DNA of 24,288 bases, taken from positions 1 through 24,288 of the forward strand of contig NZ_CALLDG010000081.1 in assembly GCF_937999985.1 (NCBI RefSeq), in the 5' to 3' direction. Below, piece after piece: positions 1-6,098 of the stretch. The notes below the pieces were generated by a model. It was not told the origin of the DNA. It was given only the letters and a program-made list of their open reading frames with translations, and ran no database searches. The stretch comes from an uncultured Corynebacterium sp. GTDB lineage: Bacteria > Actinomycetota > Actinomycetes > Mycobacteriales > Mycobacteriaceae. The position numbers and the translations under genes are program-made. The stretch's first letter is position 1. Each line of letters begins with the position of its first letter.

Positions 1-447
1 GGCGGCCAGGCCCCCCGCCCCGATGTCGACTTCCCCGAGTTGTCATCCACCGGACTGCTTCTGTCCTCCCTGAAGCCAGCAGACCGTGCACTCCTGCCCG
101 AGGGCACACCAGACCGAGAAGTCAGCATCGACCTGGGCGGGCAGATGATGCCGTATGAATGGAGCATTCTCACCGACGGCCAATCCTCCTCCGCGACCGT
201 GCAGGAGGGCCAGCGCCTGCGGATGGTCATGCGCAACAGGACCATGATGCCCCATCCCATGCACATCCACGGCCACACGTGGGCGCTGCCCGGCAGCGGC
301 GGGCTACGCAAGGACACCGTCCTTCTCCGCCACGGTGAAACCATGATCGCCGACCTGATCGCTGACAACCCCGGTGAGTGGGCATTTCACTGCCATAACG
401 CCTATCACATGGAAACCGGGATGCTCAGCTCGCTTCGCTACGAGTAA
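1..447 (+). CDS. Multicopper oxidase, C-terminal part (5' truncated by window edge)
   Basis: This is the C-terminal cupredoxin domain of a multicopper oxidase. The reading frame is open from base 1, so the start lies outside the window, and only about 148 residues are visible. The two hallmark copper-ligand motifs are present: HPMHIHGH near position 250-275 and HCHNAYHMETGM near 390-424, the latter matching the HCHxxxHxxxGM pattern that supplies type 1 and type 3 copper ligands. The family couples one-electron oxidation of substrates such as Cu(I) to reduction of O2 to water, usually outside the membrane. A role in copper tolerance is inference, because the upstream neighbours are not visible. 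A broken exonuclease fragment lies immediately downstream in the opposite orientation. Confidence 0.9.
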   Translation, partial: GGQAPRPDVDFPELSSTGLLLSSLKPADRALLPEGTPDREVSIDLGGQMMPYEWSILTDGQSSSATVQEGQRLRMVMRNRTMMPHPMHIHGHTWALPGSGGLRKDTVLLRHGETMIADLIADNPGEWAFHCHNAYHMETGMLSSLRYE

Positions 448-703
448 CCCCCACAGCAGGGTTGAGTGCCGAGTTGGGCGGGGGTGTACCCCGAGTAGTG
501 GACACGGCGTTGGTGTCAGGGTTGAGCAGTGTGTGCCAGGAGTCGACGGGATTGAAGTATGCGTCTGCGCGCACGGCAGCAAATTCAATAATGCGGTCGT
601 AGCGCTTGTTAAAGCCGGTGGTTTCGGTATCAATGACCGCAAAGACCGGCTTGCCCGGCATGCGTGGGGTGTAGCGGTTGAGGAGGTTTTCTAAAAAGCC
701 CAT
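425..703 (-). pseudogene. DnaQ-like DEDDh 3'-5' exonuclease, N-terminal fragment
   Basis: The first 63 or so residues read as the N-terminus of a DNA polymerase III epsilon-type exonuclease. The Exo I motif DTETTG is at residues 25-30, followed by a typical first beta-hairpin and an RIIEFAAVR segment. After LLNPDTN (about position 512) the sequence no longer resembles the family and the frame stops within 30 residues, overlapping the end of the multicopper oxidase. Exo II and Exo III are absent, so this cannot be an active exonuclease. The family normally has a domain of about 170-200 residues. The junction near 448-512 is probably an old recombination or deletion point. It is unclear whether the short frame is still translated. 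Confidence 0.7.
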
Positions 704-809
704 GGCCTTAAGTCAAGAGGCCCATACCGACATGCCCGCCTAAACGCTATCGAACACTGCAACCAACGTGGATTTCTGTGGATAACCACTAAAGTGCCCC
801 GAGTTTTTC

Positions 810-1594
810 CTAGGCATTTGCCTTGATTTCTATTATTGCTTGCGGCGGGTGCTGCTCCCAAAATTCGGTTTCGACCTCGACCGGGGTTCGGTATCCCAAG
901 CTTTGGTGAAGCCTAGTCTCGTTCCACCATGACACCCACTCGAACGTCGCGATTTCTACCTCGACAACGTCATTCCACCTGCGAGTATGGATCAGCTCGT
1001 TCTTGTAGGAACCATCAACGTTTTCAGCCAGAGCATTGTCAAAAAAATCCCCGACAGTTCCGGTGGAAGCGGCAATCCCGTGCTGGGCAAGACGCTCGGT
1101 GTAGACCACGCTGACATACTGTGAGCCGTGATCCGAATGATGAATGAGACCTGTTGTTTCCTCAGCACACGCGATCGCCTGGTTGAGAGCTTGCAGCGGC
1201 AACGCTTGAAGTCCGCATCGAATCTGATAACGCCCACCCAACGATCCGTCGAGAGTAAACGTCGGTGACAAACGCGGCGTACACAAAGCTTTTCTTCGTG
1301 CGCACATACGTAATGTCAGACACCCACAGCTTGTTCGCTACCGATATTGGTTCCGTCACGGCGGAGAGCATGCCACATTTTCCGCACGCCGTAGATGCCG
1401 TAAATATCCCGATGGATAGCACCAATGCGTTCGACCAGCACAGCATCACGACGGCGGCGAGCACTTAATCCACGGGCCTTGGACTGGCGATACCCACGCG
1501 AGGTGATGAACCCACCAGCCCGGTTATTTTTCAACGTCTTACAGATGAACTCGACGGAAAATCTACTCCGGTATTCATCGATGAACCGGATCAT
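810..1594 (-). pseudogene. IS3-family OrfB transposase (DDE), frameshifted with internal deletion
   Basis: Three consecutive frames rebuild a DDE integrase-type transposase. 1594 to about 1330 encodes the N-terminal part through RKMWHALRRDGTNIG. About 1335 to 1215 encodes NKLWVSDITYVRTKKSFVYAAF, which carries the first Asp. About 1210 to 810 encodes LPLQALNQAI, HHSDHGSQY with the second Asp, the SYKNELIH segment with the Glu, and a C-terminal HQSLGYRTP motif. All three catalytic acidic residues survive, but they lie in different frames. Between TNIGSEQ and NKLWVSD roughly 30-45 residues expected in the family are missing. The junction falls in the string GAACAAGCTG, which suggests a deletion at a short repeat. 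The gene is a pseudogene. Confidence 0.85.
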
Positions 1595-1909
1595 TTCCGA
1601 CGTTTTGGGTCGAGTTCCGACGCGAAAAAAGCTGAGGCAGCCTTTAAAAGTTCATTGGTGTCGCGTAGCTCTTGATTTTCACGGCGAAGCCTCGCGTTTT
1701 CGGCGGCCAGATCTTCAGGCACGGGTTCTGGGATGTTTCCCGCACGGCGGGCAGGCTTAAGTCCATTGACGGGCTGTGTGCCATGAAACCTCCAGCTTTG
1801 GGGCTACTGCCTGGCACGCGGCTTGCATCGATATGTTTTCCGCCAAGATGCGGTCTTCTACGAGACGGACCACACGGTCCTTCGCATCCTGGTCAAATTT
1901 CCTTGGCAT
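1591..1909 (-). pseudogene. IS3-family OrfA, frameshifted
   Basis: The frame starts at ATG 1909 with MPRKFDQDAKDRVVRLVEDR, a typical IS3 OrfA helix-turn-helix start. It runs for 50 residues to a TAA at 1757-1759, just after the conserved SWHTARQW segment. The remainder continues in another frame as GLKPARRAG, then the leucine-zipper region EDLAAENARLRRENQELR and DTNELLKAASAFFASE, and ends at 1591. A single frameshift near 1755-1765 therefore separates the HTH from the zipper. In intact elements OrfA binds the terminal repeats and provides the N-terminal part of the OrfAB fusion made by programmed frameshifting. That is unlikely to work here. Confidence 0.8.
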
Positions 1910-1982
1910 GTTCCAGATTTTCCCATCTACTCAAACGGAACAAAACCTGGGACACTTCAGCTGGCGTTTGTTGGGTTGAACG

Positions 1983-2585
1983 TTATACCGCGAACGGGTC
2001 GTGCTCGGGGTCGCTGTTAACTTGGATTTCTAGGTCATGGGCGATTCTCTCCGCAAGTGGAGCGCCGAAGAAGTGGGAGACGAAGGCGACGGCCATATCT
2101 ATACCCGCTGCCACACCGGACGACGTCCAGCGATCTCGGTCCTGCACCCATCGGGCAGAACTTTTCCAATCGATGTTGTTGCCGAAAGAGGCGGCCCAAT
2201 CAAACGCAAGTTTATTGCTGGTGGCGGCGTATCCCTCTAGCAAGCCAGCTGCGGCCAGAACCGCCGAACCTGTGCATATGGAACAGACAAGTGAGGCGCA
2301 GCTCGCCATTTTGTAGATGCGGGCCAGGAAATCCGCATCTTCGACGAGAGCTCGCGTTCCTTGACCGCCCGGGATGATAACGGTGTCGCACACGAGGGAA
2401 TCAAAGGTTGTGTTGGGGAGAATCTTCACACCTTGGGAGCTGGCTACCGGCTCCCTATCCGCGGATACAAACTTCACCTGCAGGCCAGGAACCTTGGAGA
2501 AAATCTCGGCAGGGCCGAAGACATCTAGCAGCTCAAATCCGTCGAAAAGAATAAACGCTACGTTCCGTGGTCGTTCGTTATTCAT
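1983..2585 (-). CDS. DJ-1/PfpI family protein (isonitrile hydratase-like)
   Basis: This 200-residue protein has the class I glutamine-amidotransferase-like fold of the DJ-1/PfpI superfamily. It opens with NVAFILFDGFELLDVFGP, in the family's usual N-terminal strand and loop. The nucleophile elbow CSICTGSAVLAAAGLL puts the probable active-site cysteine at residue 104. The arrangement resembles the isonitrile hydratase/ThiJ branch more than the protease branch, but the substrate cannot be read from sequence. ATG 2585 was chosen because the GAGGGCGGG just upstream serves as ribosome binding site, and because the ATG overlaps the stop of the upstream flavoprotein (ATGAATAA, 8-base overlap). Translational coupling is therefore likely. 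The end of the IS3 element lies about 24 bases past its stop. Confidence 0.85.
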   Translation of the reverse strand: MNNERPRNVAFILFDGFELLDVFGPAEIFSKVPGLQVKFVSADREPVASSQGVKILPNTTFDSLVCDTVIIPGGQGTRALVEDADFLARIYKMASCASLVCSICTGSAVLAAAGLLEGYAATSNKLAFDWAASFGNNIDWKSSARWVQDRDRWTSSGVAAGIDMAVAFVSHFFGAPLAERIAHDLEIQVNSDPEHDPFAV

Positions 2586-3387
2586 TAGCCCGCCCTCGAA
2601 CCTGCTGCAGCTCTTCGTCCAGCAAGAATTGATCGATCGCGATGGCGGTGGCCACGCCTGTGCCCATCGCCTGAGAAACCTGGTCGGGGGAGCTGGTGAC
2701 GTTACCGGCTGTCCATAGTCCGGCTTTGGAGGTCTTGCCATTGGGCTGTCGTACAACCCAGCCATTGTCGGATTCGCAGCCGGCGGCTAGCAGCAGTTGA
2801 TCATTGGGGTGGAAATCCGGGCCGGTGAAGCACGCCTCGAAGGAGCGGGTAGTAGAGGCGGAGCCGCCAGCTTCGTTGGGATCGGTGGCGCTCACTAGAA
2901 CTCCCGTTTCCGATTCTGGGTCGGGCTGTACGCCGGAGACGGGGGCGTCCATAAGAACAACACCGCGCTTTTCGAACAGTGCGCGGTCAGCTTCGTCAAG
3001 GGAGAGCCCGTTGGTGAAGAACGTAACGCGATCGGTCCACTTCCGCATCAGGTGCACCATGCGCGTTGTGAACCCGAGATTCCTTCCGCCGATGACGGCA
3101 AGGTCGCGCCCTCGGACCTCGTATCCGTGGCAATAGGGGCAGTGGAAAACTCGTGATCCCCAAAGCTCACTGAGTCCCGGGACGTCCGGCAGTTCGTCGG
3201 TAATGCCCGTTGCCATGAGTACTTGTCGAGCCGGAAACTGTCGTCCCTCAGCCGTAGTGGCCGTCCATGCGTTGTCTGTTTGCTCGAGTGAGGTGACCTC
3301 ATCCTGGGTTACTTCACCGCCGAATGTAATGAATTCGTTGCGCCCTTGGTCGAGTAGTTCCATTGGGTTAGCCCCGTCGCGCCCCAT
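2578..3387 (-). CDS. Thioredoxin-reductase-like flavoprotein, N-terminally truncated
   Basis: The 269 residues match the NAD(P)/FAD-dependent pyridine-nucleotide-disulfide oxidoreductase family. Visible are the segment FHCPYCHGYEVRG with a CxxC pair at residues 83 and 86, a degenerate nucleotide-binding stretch (LAVIGGRN) near residue 97, and a C-terminal WTAGNV segment of the kind that contacts FAD. The start at 3387 is supported by an AAGGAGG ribosome binding site 7 bases upstream. Family members normally carry about 50-60 more N-terminal residues with a GxGxxG FAD-binding loop, followed by a GFLGRDG segment. Here the protein begins inside that segment (MGRDGANP), and the upstream bases encode no such loop. 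It may be non-functional or altered in cofactor binding. It is coupled to the DJ-1 gene. Confidence 0.75.
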   Translation of the reverse strand: MGRDGANPMELLDQGRNEFITFGGEVTQDEVTSLEQTDNAWTATTAEGRQFPARQVLMATGITDELPDVPGLSELWGSRVFHCPYCHGYEVRGRDLAVIGGRNLGFTTRMVHLMRKWTDRVTFFTNGLSLDEADRALFEKRGVVLMDAPVSGVQPDPESETGVLVSATDPNEAGGSASTTRSFEACFTGPDFHPNDQLLLAAGCESDNGWVVRQPNGKTSKAGLWTAGNVTSSPDQVSQAMGTGVATAIAIDQFLLDEELQQVRGRANE

Positions 3388-3471
3388 GATCTGCCTCCTT
3401 CGAGGATTGTTACACTTGGCCACCGTACCTGCATGTTTGGTGCAATTCGCGCGACGGAAAGGTGGAGTATC

Positions 3472-3975
3472 GTGCAGACCTACTCTGAAAAGGCGATTCG
3501 GAAAAGCTTTATTAACTGCTCTAAGGGTGCCGCTGCGCGCATCAACATTCCGGCACACGTTCTGGGAGCGGATTGGGGGAGCCAGGTGTTTGTCAGTTGG
3601 ACTGACCCCAAGGCGCCCCAGCGGGCATACCTCGTCGCGGAGACCGCGCAGGGTTTGCAGGGCCTCACCATGGAGATCCGTAAGGCCCCAACCGGCGGCG
3701 GGGCGCGTATGTGCCAGATTTGCCGCACGCTGCACCCTTCGAGTGGCGCCTCGCTGATGTCGATCGTCACCACGAAATCCGCGCAGGATAACTACGGCAG
3801 TATCGGTACGTACATGTGCAGTGACCTGGCGTGTGTGGATTATGTGCGCGGAACGAAGACCCCGGAGGGAACCACGCAGATGACGGAGACGCTGACGGTC
3901 GAGGAAAAGGAAGAGCGCGTACTCACCAACGTTCGTAGCCTTATCGCCAGTGTGGAAAATCGGCTGAAGAAGTAG
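3472..3975 (+). CDS. FBP-domain zinc-finger protein (FusB/FBP-like)
   Basis: This 167-residue protein resembles the actinobacterial FBP-domain family, whose treble-clef zinc finger is related to that of the FusB-type elongation factor G binding proteins. Four cysteines are placed as expected: C81 and C84 in MCQICRTLH, and C116 and C121 in YMCSDLACVDYVRG. The N-terminal IRKSFINCSKG and DPKAPQRAYLV segments and the C-terminal LTVEEKEERVLTNV segment also fit. GTG 3472 is preferred over an in-frame ATG at 3433 because GGAAAGGTGGAG lies just upstream and homologues begin close to the SFINCSKG helix. Binding to EF-G is known for FusB but is not established for this branch. It is divergent from the flavoprotein, with an 84-base gap. 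Confidence 0.75.
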   Translation: MQTYSEKAIRKSFINCSKGAAARINIPAHVLGADWGSQVFVSWTDPKAPQRAYLVAETAQGLQGLTMEIRKAPTGGGARMCQICRTLHPSSGASLMSIVTTKSAQDNYGSIGTYMCSDLACVDYVRGTKTPEGTTQMTETLTVEEKEERVLTNVRSLIASVENRLKK

Positions 3976-4001
3976 AGGCTGCGGCGGAGCAGGCTAAGGG
4001 G

Positions 4002-4020
4002 GTGACTACTCAATAGTCAC
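4002..4020 (+). promoter_or_regulatory. Perfect 7-bp inverted repeat overlapping a promoter
   Basis: The arms GTGACTA and TAGTCAC are perfect and separated by CTCAA. The left arm supplies TGACTA at 4003-4008, which stands 17 bases from TAACAT at 4026-4031, a plausible -35/-10 pair for the next gene. No T-tract follows, so an operator is more likely than a terminator for the preceding FBP gene. Either role is inference. Confidence 0.45.
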
Positions 4021-4065
4021 TCCGGTAACATAGGCCACCTGAAACGCCGGTGAAAGGAGCGTTAG

Positions 4066-4647
4066 GTGACGTACCCGCAAGGAAATGACGACCAGACTCG
4101 CATGTTCAACACGCAGGGCAATGGCGGTTATGGCGGCTACAACTCTGGCTACAACAACCAGCAGCAGTACCCGCAGGGTTATAACTCTGGCTACAACCAG
4201 CCCCAGCAAGACCCCCGCGAAGGCTTGCTGGCCGGTCGCTACGACGGCAAGAAGGTCGCGATGAACCTCATCGTCCTCGCTGTCCTAGCCGCAGCCGTCA
4301 CTTTCGCCGCGGTCTTCATCGTGGACCTCCTGGTGAGCTTCATTCCGGGTGAAGCGTCCGCGGGCGTGGGACCTGCTGTACTAACTGGAGTGATTGCGGG
4401 CGTCATCGGCGTACTCGCCGGGCTCCTGTACATACCGGTTTCCGGTACGGGCAACGAGCACCTCTTTGGCATGGCCGTGATCGCGCTGGCATCAGTCGCC
4501 GCGATCGCATGGGTGCTCGCGGGCGGACTGCTAAGTGGCGACTGGGGGACGTTGGTCACGCTCACGGGGATTGTTTGCACCGCCGCAATCGCATACGTGG
4601 TGCCTACCCGCATCGAATCGGCTGCGGTCTACGGCCCGCGCCGATAA
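4066..4647 (+). CDS. Membrane protein with N/Q/G/Y-rich cytoplasmic tail
   Basis: The function is not recognised. The 193-residue protein begins with a low-complexity tail of about 50 residues rich in Gly, Asn, Gln and Tyr, with repeated units such as GYNSGYN. About four hydrophobic segments follow: near residues 65-88, 100-125, 133-153 and 160-178. There is no signal peptide, so the tail is probably cytoplasmic. GTG 4066 is chosen because AAAGGAG lies 6-12 bases upstream. The gene stands alone between FBP and the convergent vapBC pair, and its stop codon forms part of a hairpin. The tail composition resembles that of the two tandem paralogues near 10.3-12.5 kb, although the membrane parts are unrelated. 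Confidence 0.75.
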   Translation: MTYPQGNDDQTRMFNTQGNGGYGGYNSGYNNQQQYPQGYNSGYNQPQQDPREGLLAGRYDGKKVAMNLIVLAVLAAAVTFAAVFIVDLLVSFIPGEASAGVGPAVLTGVIAGVIGVLAGLLYIPVSGTGNEHLFGMAVIALASVAAIAWVLAGGLLSGDWGTLVTLTGIVCTAAIAYVVPTRIESAAVYGPRR

Positions 4648-4668
4648 ATCCACTGTTCCAGTGGATTT
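4646..4668. terminator. Hairpin between convergent genes
   Basis: The arms AAATCCACTG and CAGTGGATTT are perfectly complementary over 10 bases with a TTC loop, and they start inside the TAA stop of the membrane-protein gene. The position between convergent genes suggests a bidirectional terminator. The T-tract is short (TTT then CCTTC). Confidence 0.6.
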
Positions 4669-4700
4669 CCTTCGTGGAAAGCAATCCGAATCGGGAGCTG

Positions 4701-5135
4701 CTACTTTCCTTCGCTAATGCTGTTCCAGCGTAGGTTGGAGAAGCGGGCAAAACCTTGATCGTCGCTTATTAAAGTTGCCTCGTCTGCAATGACCGCGGCG
4801 GCAATCCATGCGTCGGGAATATCGTTACCGCAGAGTTTATGCAGTCGCACGATCTCGTCGAAGATGTCCCAAGAGGTGCTCGCGGGGTGCAAAAGCACTG
4901 CGTTGGGGGAAGCGAGAACTGAGTTGATGGCTCCTGTAGCCTGCTCCGGGGTGAGAGGCACTGCAAAAACCCGAGGGTTCGTCATGATTCGGATAAACCC
5001 GGTCGCAACCACGTCGAGTATTCCGACGGATTCTCGCTGAGAGAGCGCCTTCTGCAGCCACTCCTTAGCTCCATTGTGGCGGGGTGCGGAGGAGCTGAAC
5101 GCGTTAATCAGAACATTGACATCAGGAACGATCAT
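4701..5135 (-). CDS. vapC: VapC-family PIN-domain ribonuclease toxin
   Basis: The 144-residue protein has the PIN-domain layout: MIVPDVNVLINAF with Asp5, a central TNPRVF segment, NDIPDAWIAA with acidic residues near 105-108, and SDDQGF near 125. VapC toxins are Mg-dependent endoribonucleases, usually cutting tRNA or rRNA. ATG 5135 is preferred over the longer frame because it starts directly at the first PIN strand and overlaps the antitoxin stop by 14 bases, the usual vapBC arrangement. The second conserved acidic position of many VapC proteins, before the TNPRVF segment, reads Thr-Gly here. Actinobacterial relatives often have Gly there too, so I do not call it inactive. Confidence 0.85.
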   Translation of the reverse strand: MIVPDVNVLINAFSSSAPRHNGAKEWLQKALSQRESVGILDVVATGFIRIMTNPRVFAVPLTPEQATGAINSVLASPNAVLLHPASTSWDIFDEIVRLHKLCGNDIPDAWIAAAVIADEATLISDDQGFARFSNLRWNSISEGK

Positions 5136-5361
5136 CGAGCGTCTCCCAGAGTGCATCTTTATCGTCGATGTCTACGAGCATGGGGCCGCAGTCGAACACT
5201 GGGAGAGAAGTGCCGTCTGTTTGTTGCGGGGGGTTTTCAGCTTGCTTAAGAGCCGTGCGAATTACCTCTTCCACGTAGGAACTCAAGGTGAGGTCGTTGA
5301 GCTTTGCTTGCTGTTTAGCCGCCTCTAGGACTTTCGAAGGAAGATTGATTGTGGTGCGCAT
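5122..5361 (-). CDS. vapB: VapB-type ribbon-helix-helix antitoxin
   Basis: The 79-residue protein begins MRTTINLPSKVLEAAKQQA, a ribbon-helix-helix DNA-binding start, continues with LTLSSYVEEVIRTAL, and ends in an acidic tail (DIDDKDALWETLDD) that would neutralise the toxin. It should bind VapC and repress its own operon. The start at 5361 is supported by homology and by the promoter, because the -10 TACTAT ends exactly 7 bases before this ATG. A longer frame reaches 5397 but would begin upstream of that promoter's predicted start point. The 3' end overlaps vapC by 14 bases. Confidence 0.8.
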   Translation of the reverse strand: MRTTINLPSKVLEAAKQQAKLNDLTLSSYVEEVIRTALKQAENPPQQTDGTSLPVFDCGPMLVDIDDKDALWETLDDRS

Positions 5362-5397
5362 GTACACAATAGTATTCCCCATCAAAGCATCAATCAA
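5362..5397 (-). promoter_or_regulatory. vapBC promoter, predicted leaderless
   Basis: On the minus strand, TTGATT (5397-5392) and TACTAT (5374-5369) are separated by exactly 17 bases. Seven bases then lead to the vapB ATG, so transcription should begin at or within a base or two of the start codon. No Shine-Dalgarno sequence is placed for this ATG. Confidence 0.65.
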
Positions 5398-5721
5398 GGG
5401 GTGCAGTGATGCCTTTGCCTGGTGAGAGGCATTTTCTTGGTCTTAAGATGGCGGAATCCAGCCAGCAAGCGGATCTAAGAAGCCCCTTAAATTTCGTTAT
5501 CAATCCGAGATTTTTTCGGAATTCGGCGCTTTTTCGGTTGACGCACCCCGGGGGAGAGTGCGTAAGTTTGCGTGCTTAGTGGCAGCCGCCCGGCAAACAC
5601 CCGGGACGCGATACTTCGCGTAACTGCCAGCGTGCAGTCGCAAAGCGCGGCCGCGTAGACACCAAACAATCGATATGAGGCCAGCCACCCGGCCGGCTTC
5701 GCAGAAGGAGTTTTCGTCTAC
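5398..5721 (+). other. Long non-coding region upstream of the Rpf gene
   Basis: I find no convincing gene here. It contains a TTGACG at 5538-5543 followed 17 bases later by CGTAAG, a possible promoter for the Rpf gene that would give a leader of about 150 bases. It also has an A/T-rich stretch with repeated TTTTTCGG, and short GC-rich inverted repeats around 5550-5620. A c-di-AMP (ydaO) riboswitch is known upstream of some actinobacterial rpf genes, but I could not match its conserved core. Confidence 0.5.
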
Positions 5722-6072
5722 ATGAATAAGTCCGTAAAGACCGCTTTCGCCCGCATCGGTATGGCCGCAGGCCTGGTTGCTGCTCCGGCAGCCGCCGCAG
5801 CTGTGGCAGCCCCGGCCGCACAGGCCGCACCGGTAAGCGCCTGGGATCAGGTTGCGCAGTGCGAGTCCGGTGGCAACTGGAGCATCAACACGGGCAACGG
5901 CTACTACGGCGGGCTGCAGTTCAGTGCTCAGACCTGGGCTGGCTTCGGCGGCACGAAGTACGCCCCGACCGCTAACCAGGCCACGAAGGCACAGCAAATC
6001 GAGATCGCCGAGAAGGTCCTGGCAAAGCAGGGCGCAGGCGCTTGGCCGAACTGCGGCAAGGTGCTCGGCTAA
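5722..6072 (+). CDS. Secreted minimal resuscitation-promoting factor (Rpf domain)
   Basis: The 116-residue precursor has a signal peptide (basic start, Ala-rich core, probable cleavage after AQA near residue 35). It is followed by little more than one Rpf domain: WDQVAQCESGGNW, GYYGGLQFSAQTW and GAWPNCGKVLG. Glu48 is the expected catalytic residue, and Cys47 and Cys111 should form the family's disulfide. Rpf proteins are lysozyme-like muralytic enzymes that cleave peptidoglycan and help cells resume growth. There is no LysM, G5 or DUF348 module, so this is a short single-domain version. GAAGGAG at 5704-5710 lies 11 bases before the ATG. A long non-coding region precedes it. Confidence 0.9.
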   Translation: MNKSVKTAFARIGMAAGLVAAPAAAAAVAAPAAQAAPVSAWDQVAQCESGGNWSINTGNGYYGGLQFSAQTWAGFGGTKYAPTANQATKAQQIEIAEKVLAKQGAGAWPNCGKVLG

Positions 6073-6098
6073 TAGCTTGAGCTAGGTATCGGACTAAC

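Larger units (their letters stand above)
790..1959 (-). mobile_element. Degenerate IS3-family insertion sequence
   Basis: The element is bounded by imperfect terminal inverted repeats. Reading inward from 1959 on the minus strand gives TGAAGTGTCCCAGGTTTT, and inward from 790 on the plus strand gives TAAAGTGCCCCGAGTTTT, with 14 of 18 positions identical. Its length of about 1.17 kb and its orfA/orfB organisation with an ATGA overlap (stop at 1591-1593, start at 1594) fit the IS3 family, which transposes by copy-out/paste-in with a DDE transposase. Both reading frames are broken, so the copy should be inactive on its own. I see no convincing target-site duplication next to the ends. It sits between a broken exonuclease fragment and the DJ-1 gene. 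Confidence 0.85.

Noticed and set aside
780..1965. Target-site duplication flanking the IS3 element
   Set aside because: The 3-4 bases outside the two ends do not match convincingly. Either it was lost or the ends are slightly misplaced.
2586..2765. N-terminal extension of the DJ-1 frame
   Set aside because: These 60 residues overlap the flavoprotein in another frame and have no family similarity. The internal ATG with its own ribosome binding site is better.
5409..5438. ATGCCT/AGGCAT hairpin followed by TTTTCTT on the plus strand
   Set aside because: It looks like a weak terminator, but no plus-strand gene ends nearby and the loop is long; probably chance.
5398..5721. c-di-AMP (ydaO) riboswitch upstream of the Rpf gene
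   Set aside because: It was expected from other actinobacteria, but the conserved core sequences could not be found by eye.
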